Positions 1 through 6,007 of a stretch of DNA of 6,317 bases are shown here, piece after piece. The notes beneath the pieces were generated by a model. It made no database searches. It saw only the letters and a list, made by a program, of their open reading frames with translations, and was not told where the DNA came from. Position 1 is the first letter of the stretch, and every line of letters begins with the position of its first letter. This DNA comes from JBNLAN01 sp050302175 (lineage in GTDB: Bacteria; Pseudomonadota; Zetaproteobacteria; Mariprofundales; Mariprofundaceae): contig JBNLAN010000005.1 of the NCBI GenBank assembly GCA_050302175.1, positions 1-6,317 on the forward strand, in the 5' to 3' direction. Both the position numbers and the translations under genes were made by a program.

Positions 1-1879
1 GGTGCAGGAAGATGTTGTTCTCTCTGCCACCGGTAATGTTCTCGCCAACGACTACGACATCGACCAGGGCGATGTGCTCTCTGTTGCCAATGCGGGAGTG
101 TTCACTGGAACTTATGGAACCCTGACGCTGAACGCCGACGGCTCCTACACCTACGTGCTGAACAACAGCTCGATGGACGTTCAGTCGCTGGCCGAGGGTC
201 AGGTGGTGACCGACTCGTTTGATTACGTCGCCACCGACGGCATGGCAAACACGCCATCGTCTCTGACCGTTTCGATCACCGGCACCAACGATGCTCCGAT
301 CGTGGCGGCTGATGTTGCAGCGGTGCAGGAGGACGTGGTTCTCTCTGCCACCGGCAACGTGCTGGCGAACGATTACGACATTGATCAGGGTGACGTGCTC
401 TCCGTGGCCAACGCAGGCACCTTTGTTGGTACTTACGGCACCCTCACGCTCAATGCCGACGGCTCCTACACCTACGTGCTCAACAACAGCTCGATGGATG
501 TACAGTCGCTGGCCGAAGGTCAGGTTGTGAGCGAATCGTTTGATTACGTTGCCACCGACGGCATGGCGAACACGCCGTCCACACTCACCGTCAATATCAC
601 CGGCACCAACGATGCTCCGATTGTGAACGTACCTCTCGCCGATCAGGAGGCTTTCGAGGAGATGCCGTTCAGCTATCAGTTGCCTGTCGATGCCTTCATC
701 GACATCGATCAGGGTGATGTGCTGAGCTACAGCGCCACGATGGCGAATGGCGATCCATTGCCCGAGTGGCTGAAATTCGATCCTGTCAGCCAGAGATTCA
801 GCAGCGATATGCCGGATGGATCGGCAGCAGGAGTCTGGGATATCCGGGTAACGGCGACCGATCTGCACGGCGCATCGGCATCCCAGAACTTCACGCTGGA
901 TGTGGCCGATCTGATCAAGGGTACCTGTGAAGAGGATACACTGACCGGCAGCGGCTTAAGGGATGTGATCTACGGCTTTGGCGATAACGATATTCTCGCA
1001 GGGCTTGGTGGCCGGGATGTGCTGATTGGCGGTACGGGCAGCGACATTCTGCTGGGTGGCGAAGGCAACGATATCCTGATTGCGGAAGAGCCGATGGATC
1101 TGTCGCAGCTGGGCGGCGCGCCATGGCTGGCCGAGCCTGCATGCTGCGATGATGATCATGATCGGGAGCATGACGACGATCATGAAGGCGAACACGGCAA
1201 GGAGAAAGAGCATCGTCACATCTCCGGCAATCTGCTGGATGGCGGAGCGGGTAATGACACGCTTTACGGTGGCGGCGGCAACGACATGCTGATCGGCGGT
1301 ACGGGTAACGACGTGATCCATACCGGTGCCGGTTCGAACGTGATTGCATTCAATCTGGGCGATGGCATGGACAGCGTGATCTCGGATGCCGGTTCGGAGA
1401 ACACGATTTCGCTGGGTGGCGGCATCAACTTCGACGATCTGGCCTTGCGCCAGGATGGCAACGATCTGGTTCTCGAGATCGGCAGTGTCGATAGCATCAG
1501 GTTCCGCGACTGGTATGCCTCGGCGGATAACCAGAGTGTTGAGCACTTGCAGATCATTTCCGAGTCTGTTGCACATGACGATCATGGCAAGAGCGATGAG
1601 CATTCGACACTGCATGCCAATGTGCAGGTGCTCGATTTCGGCGATCTTGTTGAGCAGTTCGGCGAGAGCGGAACTACCGACAGCTGGTCGCTGGCCGATG
1701 CTCGTCTGAATCGTCATCTTGAACACAGCAACGACGATGCGGATGCGATTGGCGGTGCAGTTGCGGGTCAGTATGCGCTTACCGGCACGCTCGATTTGAT
1801 GAGTGCTTCGTCCATGCAACATGTGCTGGAAGAGAAACAATTTGGCTGCAAGCCGCAGGGCATGCGACTGGAACGATAA
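1..1879 (+). CDS. Giant VCBS/RTX-repeat type I-secreted protein, adhesin-like (3' part, 5' end outside window)
   Basis: This is the C-terminal 625 residues of a large secreted protein. The GTG at 2 is not a start: the same Val-Gln-Glu-Asp phrase recurs at 323 inside the next repeat, so the frame enters from the left edge. Domains in order (local residue numbers): VCBS unit 1-101 with linker to 107, VCBS unit 108-208, dystroglycan-type cadherin-like domain about 209-302, RTX nonapeptides 317-358, Cys/His/Asp-rich insert about 360-408, RTX nonapeptides 409-441, haemolysin-type calcium-binding-related domain about 471-519, and a C-terminal secretion region to 625. RTX repeats of the GGxGxDxL type bind Ca2+ outside the cell, and such proteins are exported unfolded by type I systems, which matches the HlyD/HlyB genes downstream. 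Repeated cadherin-like domains favour a surface adhesin or biofilm protein over a compact toxin, but an N-terminal toxin domain cannot be excluded. Only seven lysines are visible, and none is in the VCBS units. Confidence 0.93.
   Translation, partial: VQEDVVLSATGNVLANDYDIDQGDVLSVANAGVFTGTYGTLTLNADGSYTYVLNNSSMDVQSLAEGQVVTDSFDYVATDGMANTPSSLTVSITGTNDAPIVAADVAAVQEDVVLSATGNVLANDYDIDQGDVLSVANAGTFVGTYGTLTLNADGSYTYVLNNSSMDVQSLAEGQVVSESFDYVATDGMANTPSTLTVNITGTNDAPIVNVPLADQEAFEEMPFSYQLPVDAFIDIDQGDVLSYSATMANGDPLPEWLKFDPVSQRFSSDMPDGSAAGVWDIRVTATDLHGASASQNFTLDVADLIKGTCEEDTLTGSGLRDVIYGFGDNDILAGLGGRDVLIGGTGSDILLGGEGNDILIAEEPMDLSQLGGAPWLAEPACCDDDHDREHDDDHEGEHGKEKEHRHISGNLLDGGAGNDTLYGGGGNDMLIGGTGNDVIHTGAGSNVIAFNLGDGMDSVISDAGSENTISLGGGINFDDLALRQDGNDLVLEIGSVDSIRFRDWYASADNQSVEHLQIISESVAHDDHGKSDEHSTLHANVQVLDFGDLVEQFGESGTTDSWSLADARLNRHLEHSNDDADAIGGAVAGQYALTGTLDLMSASSMQHVLEEKQFGCKPQGMRLER
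2..322 (+). repeat. VCBS repeat unit 1 (107 codons with linker)
   Basis: This is the first of two tandem cadherin-like VCBS units with a 321-base period. Its hallmarks are GNVLANDYDID near the start, a central LNADGSYTYVLNN strand pair, SFDYVATDG, and a terminal ITGTNDAPIV. The frame is already open at the left edge, so more upstream units are likely. Such units form immunoglobulin-like folds that act as extended stalks in large surface adhesins. Confidence 0.9.
323..625 (+). repeat. VCBS repeat unit 2
   Basis: This is the second VCBS unit, 101 residues. It differs from unit 1 at six residues (about 94% protein identity). By hand count roughly 50 of 303 bases differ, and most of these differences are synonymous. 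It ends with the same TGTNDAPIV phrase and then passes into a different, non-VCBS domain, so it is the last unit of the array. Confidence 0.9.
626..907 (+). other. Dystroglycan-type cadherin-like (CADG/He_PIG) domain within the giant protein
   Basis: Residues about 209-302 carry the typical pattern of this Ig-like family: EMPFSYQLP early, DGDxL-like DIDQGDVLSYSA, PEWLKFDP, then GVWDIRVTATDLHGASASQNFTLDV at the end. It is known as a stalk domain next to RTX regions in secreted bacterial proteins. The phrase DIDQGDVLS is shared exactly with the VCBS units. Assignment is by pattern only. Confidence 0.75.
950..1075 (+). repeat. RTX calcium-binding nonapeptide block 1
   Basis: Residues 317-358 hold about four to five nonapeptides of the form GGxGxDxL, including IGGTGSDIL and LGGEGNDIL; the first copies are degenerate (GFGDNDIL, GLGGRDVL). 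In the RTX family such repeats form a parallel beta-roll with Ca2+ bound in the turns, and they fold only after export to a calcium-rich exterior. Confidence 0.9.
1142..1219 (+). other. Cys/His/Asp/Glu-rich insert splitting the RTX region
   Basis: Residues 381-406 begin with a Cys-Cys pair followed by alternating Asp/Glu and His runs (for example DDDHDREHDDDHEGEH). They form part of a non-RTX stretch (about 360-408) that separates the two nonapeptide blocks. The composition is what one expects of a flexible metal-ligand-rich or strongly acidic loop. Zn2+, Ni2+ or Ca2+ binding is inference. A GK dipeptide at 399-400 lies inside it. Confidence 0.7.
1226..1324 (+). repeat. RTX calcium-binding nonapeptide block 2
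   Basis: Residues 409-441 hold three good nonapeptides (DGGAGNDTL, GGGGNDML, IGGTGNDVI) and one decayed copy (TGAGSNVI). This block matches the consensus better than block 1 and leads directly into the calcium-binding-related domain. Confidence 0.9.
1412..1558 (+). other. Haemolysin-type calcium-binding protein-related domain
   Basis: Residues about 471-519 show the pattern INFDDLALRQDGNDLVLEI, then DSIRFRDWY and VEHLQI. This is typical of the short domain that follows RTX repeats in many type I-secreted proteins. It presumably caps the beta-roll; its exact role is not known to me. Confidence 0.75.
1622..1876 (+). other. C-terminal region carrying the presumed type I secretion signal
   Basis: Residues about 541-625 have the pattern VQVLDFGDLVEQF, a Trp-Ser-Leu-Ala-Asp-Ala segment, HLEHSNDDADAIGGAVAGQYALTG-type residues and a helical tail. 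This resembles the conserved tail of other giant VCBS/RTX proteins. T1SS signals are uncleaved and C-terminal, so this is where one is expected. A second small His/Asp-rich stretch (residues 525-538) lies just before it. Confidence 0.6.
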
Positions 1880-1880
1880 C

Positions 1881-1886
1881 GGGGAG
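1881..1886 (+). promoter_or_regulatory. Ribosome binding site deciding the GTG start of the HlyC homologue
   Basis: GGGGAG lies 6 bases before GTG at 1893. An in-frame TGA occupies 1890-1892, and no ATG, GTG or TTG follows until Met46 inside the conserved domain. GTG 1893 is therefore the only sensible start. Confidence 0.8.
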
Positions 1887-1892
1887 ATTTGA

Positions 1893-2405
1893 GTGAGAAA
1901 GGCAAGCAAAAAGGCCGAGACAAAACCGGCAAAGGAAGAGCAGAAGAAAGGCGTTGCAGAAAATAGCGGCGCCGATAAAAAGCCTGCCGGTAATCTACTG
2001 CAGAAATTACCGATTCTCGGCCCTGCGATGTGGCTCTATGCGCGCGATCCGATGCGGAAATTCATGTTCGTTGGCGATATCGAAGGCGCGGTTGTTCCAC
2101 CGGTTGTTCTCGATCAGTGTCGCCTGTACAGCAGAGATGGCGTTCCGGTGGCCTTCTTTAGCTGGGCGAAGGTGAGCGATGCGGTTGATGCCAGGATTCG
2201 TAGCGGCCATCTGAAAATCGCGCCGCACGAATGGAATAGCGGCGATCATCTCTGGATGGTCGATATGGTTTCCCCTTTCGGGAATCTGGATAAGCTGTTT
2301 GCCGATTTGAGGAAGCAGCAGCTTTCTGGAGAGAAAATCAGTGCTCTGGTTCCCGACCCGAAGAATAAAGGTCAACTCAGAATCCAGGAATGGGATTCGG
2401 AATAG
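1893..2405 (+). CDS. HlyC-family (toxin-activating lysine acyltransferase) homologue with His-to-Arg at the catalytic position
   Basis: This 170-residue protein belongs to the HlyC family, cytoplasmic enzymes that move fatty acyl groups from acyl-ACP to lysines of RTX toxins before export. Family marks: LGPAMWLYARDP (42-53), VPVAFFSWA (84-92), EWNSGDHLWMVDMVSPFG (113-130) and a VPDPK motif (153-157). Aligned from memory and without gaps to E. coli HlyC, residues 42-124 match HlyC 10-92. Asp124 matches the essential Asp92, Trp91 matches Trp59 and Trp114 matches Trp82, but Arg55 (CGG, 2055-2057) stands at catalytic His23 and Asp52 at Ser20. No His occurs before residue 106. A Lys/Ala/Glu-rich, probably disordered leader of about 34 residues precedes the domain, and the C-terminal tail of HlyC is missing. 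It starts 13 bases after the giant-protein gene and lies before hlyD, so it probably acts on that substrate. Family membership is firm; activity is doubtful. Confidence 0.88.
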   Translation: MRKASKKAETKPAKEEQKKGVAENSGADKKPAGNLLQKLPILGPAMWLYARDPMRKFMFVGDIEGAVVPPVVLDQCRLYSRDGVPVAFFSWAKVSDAVDARIRSGHLKIAPHEWNSGDHLWMVDMVSPFGNLDKLFADLRKQQLSGEKISALVPDPKNKGQLRIQEWDSE

Positions 2406-2411
2406 GGGTTT

Positions 2412-2424
2412 TGACAGGCTGTCA
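2412..2424 (+). promoter_or_regulatory. 13-base palindrome (TGACAG-G-CTGTCA) in the hlyC-hlyD gap
   Basis: This perfect inverted repeat has 6-base arms around one central base and sits 7 bases after the HlyC-homologue stop. The overlapping TTGACA at 2411-2416 matches a sigma70 -35 box, but the best -10 at the right distance (GATGGT, 2433-2438) is poor. It could be an operator, a weak internal promoter or a small hairpin (5-bp stem, 3-base loop). No T-run follows, so it is not a classic terminator. Confidence 0.35.
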
Positions 2425-2433
2425 GGGGTGCAG

Positions 2434-2499
2434 ATGGTTCTTGAGACGGAGTATCGACAAATTCAATCTGATATTGGTCGCTCATTGGTTCGGATATGA
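2434..2499 (+). CDS. Possible 21-codon ORF translationally coupled to hlyD (leader peptide candidate)
   Basis: ATG at 2434 opens a 21-residue frame, MVLETEYRQIQSDIGRSLVRI, ending in TGA at 2497-2499. It is preceded by CAGGGG (2423-2428), a good ribosome binding site 5 bases before ATG; an in-frame GTG at 2428 is a second possible start. Its stop overlaps the hlyD ATG (2496) in the ATGA arrangement used for translational coupling, while hlyD itself has no purine-rich site just upstream. The peptide resembles nothing I recognise. It could be a real small protein, a coupling device only, or chance, since short open frames are common. Confidence 0.35.
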   Translation: MVLETEYRQIQSDIGRSLVRI

Positions 2500-3845
2500 A
2501 GTGGGGTGAGTGGAAGCAGAAGCTGCTGACGTCGGACGAATACGATTTCGATCCGGATATCCTCAAGCTTCAACAACAGGCGCCTTCGCCAATGCCAAGA
2601 GCCGTGCTGTGGGCGCTGCTGCTGCTATTATTCCTTCTGCTGATCTGGGCGATGGTTGGCCGGCTCGATATTATCGCCGAGGCTCACGGCAAGCTGGTGC
2701 CGCAAAGCGCCCTGAAAGTGGTGCAGGCGGCCGATTCCGGTATCGTCAAACAGCTGTTGGTCCGGGAAGGCGATGAAGTAAGCGAAGGGCAAGTCGTTGC
2801 GCGCATGGATGCCGTGTTCTCCGAGGCGGACACACGTACGCTCGAAAACGAATTTCGTCTGAAGGCTCTGCAGTTACAGCGTATTGATGCTGAGCTGGGC
2901 GATGTGGAGATGAAACAGGAGAGCGAAGTCCCCGAAGTATTGTTTATGCAGGTGCTGGAGCAGTACAAGGCGCACCGGCAGGCATATCTGGATGCGCTCG
3001 ATTCCGCCCAGGCTACGCGTACAAAGGCGGAACAGGATCTGCAGAGCGCGATCGCGATCGAAAAGAAGCTTAAGGAGACTCTGCCGATGTATCGCCAGCA
3101 GAGCGAAGCCTTCGGGAAGCTGGTCGGTAAGGGCTACGTTTCAAAGCTCACGGCGAAAGAGAAAGAGCGGGAGCTGATCGAGCGGGAGCAGGATTTGCGA
3201 GCCCAGCAACATACAGTGAAAAGTCTGAAAGCAGCAATTGCGCAGGCTGACCGGCAAATTGCGCAAATTACCTCCTCATATCGCAAGGAGCTGCAAAACG
3301 AGCGAGTTGCCACCGAAAGCGAATACCAGAAACTGAAACAGGAAACCGAGAAGCAGTCGCACCGGCAGGACCTGCTTGAAATCAGGGCGCCACAGGATGG
3401 TTACGTGAAGGATATCGCTTCGCATACACCCGGCACGGTGGTTCAGCCCGGCACGGTGCTGATGACGCTGGTGCCGAAGGGCGACCCGCTTGAGGCTGAG
3501 GTTTGGGTCAGTCAGGTGGATGCCGGTTTTGTTCGCGCCGGACAGGATGCGCGTGTTAAGGTGACTGCCTACTCCTTCCAGAAATACGGCATGCTGGAGG
3601 GAAAGGTTGCCCAGATCAGCCCGGATGCTATTGATCCCGAGGATGCAATGCGTACCGGCATGCAGGGTTATCGCGCCATGATCTCATTGCATAGCAACGA
3701 TCTGGAGAGCTACACCGGAAAGCGTTATGCACTGACTCCGGGGATGCAGGTTTCGGCTGAAATCAACCTTGGAAGTCGCAGCGTGATCGAGTATCTGCTT
3801 TCGCCGGTGCAGAAAACCGTGTTCGAAGCCGGGCGTGAACGATGA
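2496..3845 (+). CDS. HlyD-family type I secretion membrane fusion (periplasmic adaptor) protein
   Basis: This 449-residue inner-membrane-anchored adaptor links the ABC exporter to an outer-membrane TolC-type channel. Visible order: cytoplasmic N-terminus 1-34 with acidic residues (SDEYDFDPD), one Leu-rich membrane helix about 36-54, first half of the biotinyl-lipoyl domain 72-105 (DSGIVKQLLVREGDEVSEGQ), a long charged coiled coil about 110-290, second lipoyl half about 294-327 (IRAPQDGYV, TPGTVVQPG), and a beta-barrel domain about 331-425. It closes with GMQVSAEINLG, SRSVIEYLLSP and a final RER, very like E. coli HlyD. Length is close to HlyD (478). ATG 2496 is the first usual start after in-frame TGA codons at 2412, 2442 and 2469, but lacks a clear ribosome binding site of its own. 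Its stop overlaps the next start. It could equally be called LapC-like. Confidence 0.95.
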   Translation: MKWGEWKQKLLTSDEYDFDPDILKLQQQAPSPMPRAVLWALLLLLFLLLIWAMVGRLDIIAEAHGKLVPQSALKVVQAADSGIVKQLLVREGDEVSEGQVVARMDAVFSEADTRTLENEFRLKALQLQRIDAELGDVEMKQESEVPEVLFMQVLEQYKAHRQAYLDALDSAQATRTKAEQDLQSAIAIEKKLKETLPMYRQQSEAFGKLVGKGYVSKLTAKEKERELIEREQDLRAQQHTVKSLKAAIAQADRQIAQITSSYRKELQNERVATESEYQKLKQETEKQSHRQDLLEIRAPQDGYVKDIASHTPGTVVQPGTVLMTLVPKGDPLEAEVWVSQVDAGFVRAGQDARVKVTAYSFQKYGMLEGKVAQISPDAIDPEDAMRTGMQGYRAMISLHSNDLESYTGKRYALTPGMQVSAEINLGSRSVIEYLLSPVQKTVFEAGRER

Positions 3846-6007
3846 GTCAGCCGGTCTATATCGATTCGGAAGGGAAGAAGAACGCCTACCCTGTTGCCGG
3901 CGAGGAACTACTCTGGGCATTGCAGTGCGCTTGCCAGGTGCAGCGCGTGCCGTTTTCCGGTGAGATAGCGCTGCGCCAGTTTCCTCCTCCCTATAGCACC
4001 GTATCTTTACAGCAAATTCTACATAGCCTCGGCATGAAGAGCCGCTGGAAAAAGGTAAAGGCCATCGCCGGGCTGAGCCTGCGCTCCCCGGTTTTCGCAC
4101 TGTTGAAAATGGAGGAGAGCGAAGAGGGAGAGGCCACGGGCAGGGTTGTGCTGCTGGTTAAGGTCGAAGAGGGCAATGTCATCTATTTCGAGCGAGGCGA
4201 CCAGCAACCGAAAACCCTTTCGGTTGAAGAGTTCGGTCAAATATTTTCAGGGCATCTGTTGCGCTTTTCGCCTCCCAGGGGCAAAGAGATCGATGCGGAG
4301 AAAAAGGAGTTCGGTTTCAGCTGGTTTGTTCCCGAACTGCTGAAACATCGGAAAATATGGCGCGATATCCTGCTTGCTTCACTGGCTATTCAGTTGATTG
4401 CGCTGGCTACGCCGCTGTTTACGCAGGTGGTCATCGATAAAGTAATCGTGCATCACACGCAAAGCACGCTGATTGTGATTGGTATCGGCATGGTGATGTT
4501 CATGGTGTTCAATTCCGTAATGAGTTGGGTGCGGCAGTACCTCGTGAATCATACCGGCAACCGGATCGATGCGGTGCTGGGCGCGCACGTGTTTTCGCAT
4601 GTATTCCGTCTTCCGATGCGCTATTTCGAACATCGTTCAACCGGTACGCTGGTCGCGCGGCTACAGGGAATCGAGAGTATTCGCGAATTTTTGAGCGGTG
4701 CTGCGGTAACCCTGGTTCTGGATATACCGTTCCTGTTCATTTTTCTGGCGATCATGTTTTACTACAGCTGGCTGCTTACCCTGGTTGCCGTGGGTATTTT
4801 GGGCGCCATCGCGATTCTGAGTCTGGCGATTACGCCGCTGCTCAGAAAAAAGCTGAATCAGCAATTCCTGCTGGGGGCGCGGAACCAGGCCTATGCGACC
4901 GAATACATGTCAGGCATGGAGACGGTGAAATCATTGCAGATGGAGCCGCAGGTGACATCGCGCTACAGCGATTATCTGGCCGGCTATCTTGAGGCCGGCT
5001 TTAATGCCCGTCAGTTATCGAACAGTTATAATGTTGCGGCCAATACGCTCGAGCAGATGATGACACTGCTTATCCTCTGTGTCGGAGCCTGGTTGGTGAT
5101 GACAACGGACGACTTCACCATCGGCATGCTGGTGGCTTTTCAGATGTTTGCCGGCCGGTTATCGCAACCGGTTTTGCGCATCGTCGGACTCTGGCAGCAA
5201 TTCCAGCAGGCGGATATTGCAGTTAAACGGCTGGGCGACCTGATGGATGCGCCGCAGGAGCCTTACTCCTTGCTCCCGTCGCGCGAGGGTGGCGGAAAAG
5301 GAAAAATTGAGTTTGCGGATGTCAGTTTCCGCTACTCGGATCAGCTCCCCTATCTGTATCGGAACTTCAATGCAAACGTCGAACCGGGCCAGTGTGTGGC
5401 AATTATGGGGCCATCGGGCTCGGGCAAGAGCACGCTCGCCAAGCTGTTGCAGGGCTTCTACATGCCCAGTGACGGAAGCATCAAGGTCGATGACCGCGAT
5501 ATTCGCAATTTTTCCGCCAACGAGTTACGCCAGTATTTCGGGGTGGTGCCGCAAGAGACGGTGCTGTTCTCGGGTACGATTTATCACAATCTGGTACTGG
5601 CCAATCCGCACGCGAATTTCGCGCAGGTGGTGCAGGCCTGCAAGCAGGCCGAAATCCACGATGCAATCGAGGCCTTGCCGGAAGGCTACCAGACCGAGAT
5701 CGGTGAACGGGGTGTGGGCCTTTCCGGCGGGCAAAAGCAGCGGCTGGCGATTGCGCGGGCGTTGTTGAAACATCCAAAGATTTTACTTTTCGACGAGGCG
5801 ACGAGTAGTCTGGATGCAGGAACCGCCGAAGTATTTGCGGCAACCGTGAACCAGCTGAAAGGCAAAATCACCATGTTGTTCATTACGCACCAGATGCCCT
5901 CTACACTGAAGGCCGATGCCATGATCCGGATCGGCAGCTATCAGGATGATGATGAAACAGAGGAGCAGAAGGCCCCCAAACAAAAACGGGCGGCCCGCCA
6001 GAAGTAA
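3842..6007 (+). CDS. HlyB-family type I secretion ABC transporter with degenerate C39-like domain
   Basis: This 721-residue inner-membrane exporter ATPase powers one-step secretion of the RTX substrate. The N-terminal C39-like domain is about 1-145. The C39 protease Cys and His appear replaced: against HlyB, ELLWALQCACQ replaces the active-site segment, and GRVVLLVKV stands where HlyB has a His. It is thus a substrate-docking domain that does not cleave, as expected for an uncleaved C-terminal signal. The membrane domain spans about 174-445 with six hydrophobic segments. The nucleotide-binding domain has Walker A GPSGSGKST (523-531), Q-loop Gln571, signature LSGGQ (627-631), Walker B ILLFDE (647-652), D-loop SSLD and H-loop His683. 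All ATPase residues are present. After IRIGSY the usual last helix region (the G-x-H-x-E-L segment of ABC exporters) is missing and replaced by a charged tail (DDDETEEQ then Lys/Arg-rich). The start overlaps the hlyD stop by 4 bases (ATGA), indicating coupling. Confidence 0.96.
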   Translation: MSQPVYIDSEGKKNAYPVAGEELLWALQCACQVQRVPFSGEIALRQFPPPYSTVSLQQILHSLGMKSRWKKVKAIAGLSLRSPVFALLKMEESEEGEATGRVVLLVKVEEGNVIYFERGDQQPKTLSVEEFGQIFSGHLLRFSPPRGKEIDAEKKEFGFSWFVPELLKHRKIWRDILLASLAIQLIALATPLFTQVVIDKVIVHHTQSTLIVIGIGMVMFMVFNSVMSWVRQYLVNHTGNRIDAVLGAHVFSHVFRLPMRYFEHRSTGTLVARLQGIESIREFLSGAAVTLVLDIPFLFIFLAIMFYYSWLLTLVAVGILGAIAILSLAITPLLRKKLNQQFLLGARNQAYATEYMSGMETVKSLQMEPQVTSRYSDYLAGYLEAGFNARQLSNSYNVAANTLEQMMTLLILCVGAWLVMTTDDFTIGMLVAFQMFAGRLSQPVLRIVGLWQQFQQADIAVKRLGDLMDAPQEPYSLLPSREGGGKGKIEFADVSFRYSDQLPYLYRNFNANVEPGQCVAIMGPSGSGKSTLAKLLQGFYMPSDGSIKVDDRDIRNFSANELRQYFGVVPQETVLFSGTIYHNLVLANPHANFAQVVQACKQAEIHDAIEALPEGYQTEIGERGVGLSGGQKQRLAIARALLKHPKILLFDEATSSLDAGTAEVFAATVNQLKGKITMLFITHQMPSTLKADAMIRIGSYQDDDETEEQKAPKQKRAARQK

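Noticed and set aside
2..4. GTG at position 2 as the start of the giant protein
   Set aside because: The same Val codon and following residues occur inside the next repeat at 323, so it is internal and the gene continues leftwards out of the window.
2..625. CRISPR-like or transposon-like direct repeats
   Set aside because: The 321-base period is in frame and encodes VCBS domains; there are no spacers, terminal inverted repeats or transposase.
956..1909. A 317-codon open frame on the minus strand opposite the RTX region
   Set aside because: It mirrors the Gly/Asp-rich repeats of the real gene, has no recognisable domain, lacks a sensible ribosome binding site, and opposes a well-supported RTX coding region.
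2398..2499. Frameshift extension of the HlyC homologue into the +1 frame to restore its missing C-terminal tail
   Set aside because: The +1 frame does stay open to 2499, but the encoded residues do not resemble the HlyC tail and the 170-residue frame ends normally in TAG.
3842..4280. Active C39 bacteriocin-type peptidase domain in the exporter
   Set aside because: The positions of the catalytic Cys and His do not carry those residues; Cys28 and Cys31 fall at other positions in the aligned segment.
5981..5999. GC-rich hairpin at the end of the exporter gene as a terminator
   Set aside because: The palindrome (CGGGC-G-GCCCG) has almost no loop, lies within codons, and is not followed by Ts on the + strand. 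A minus-strand role would need a convergent gene, and none is seen.
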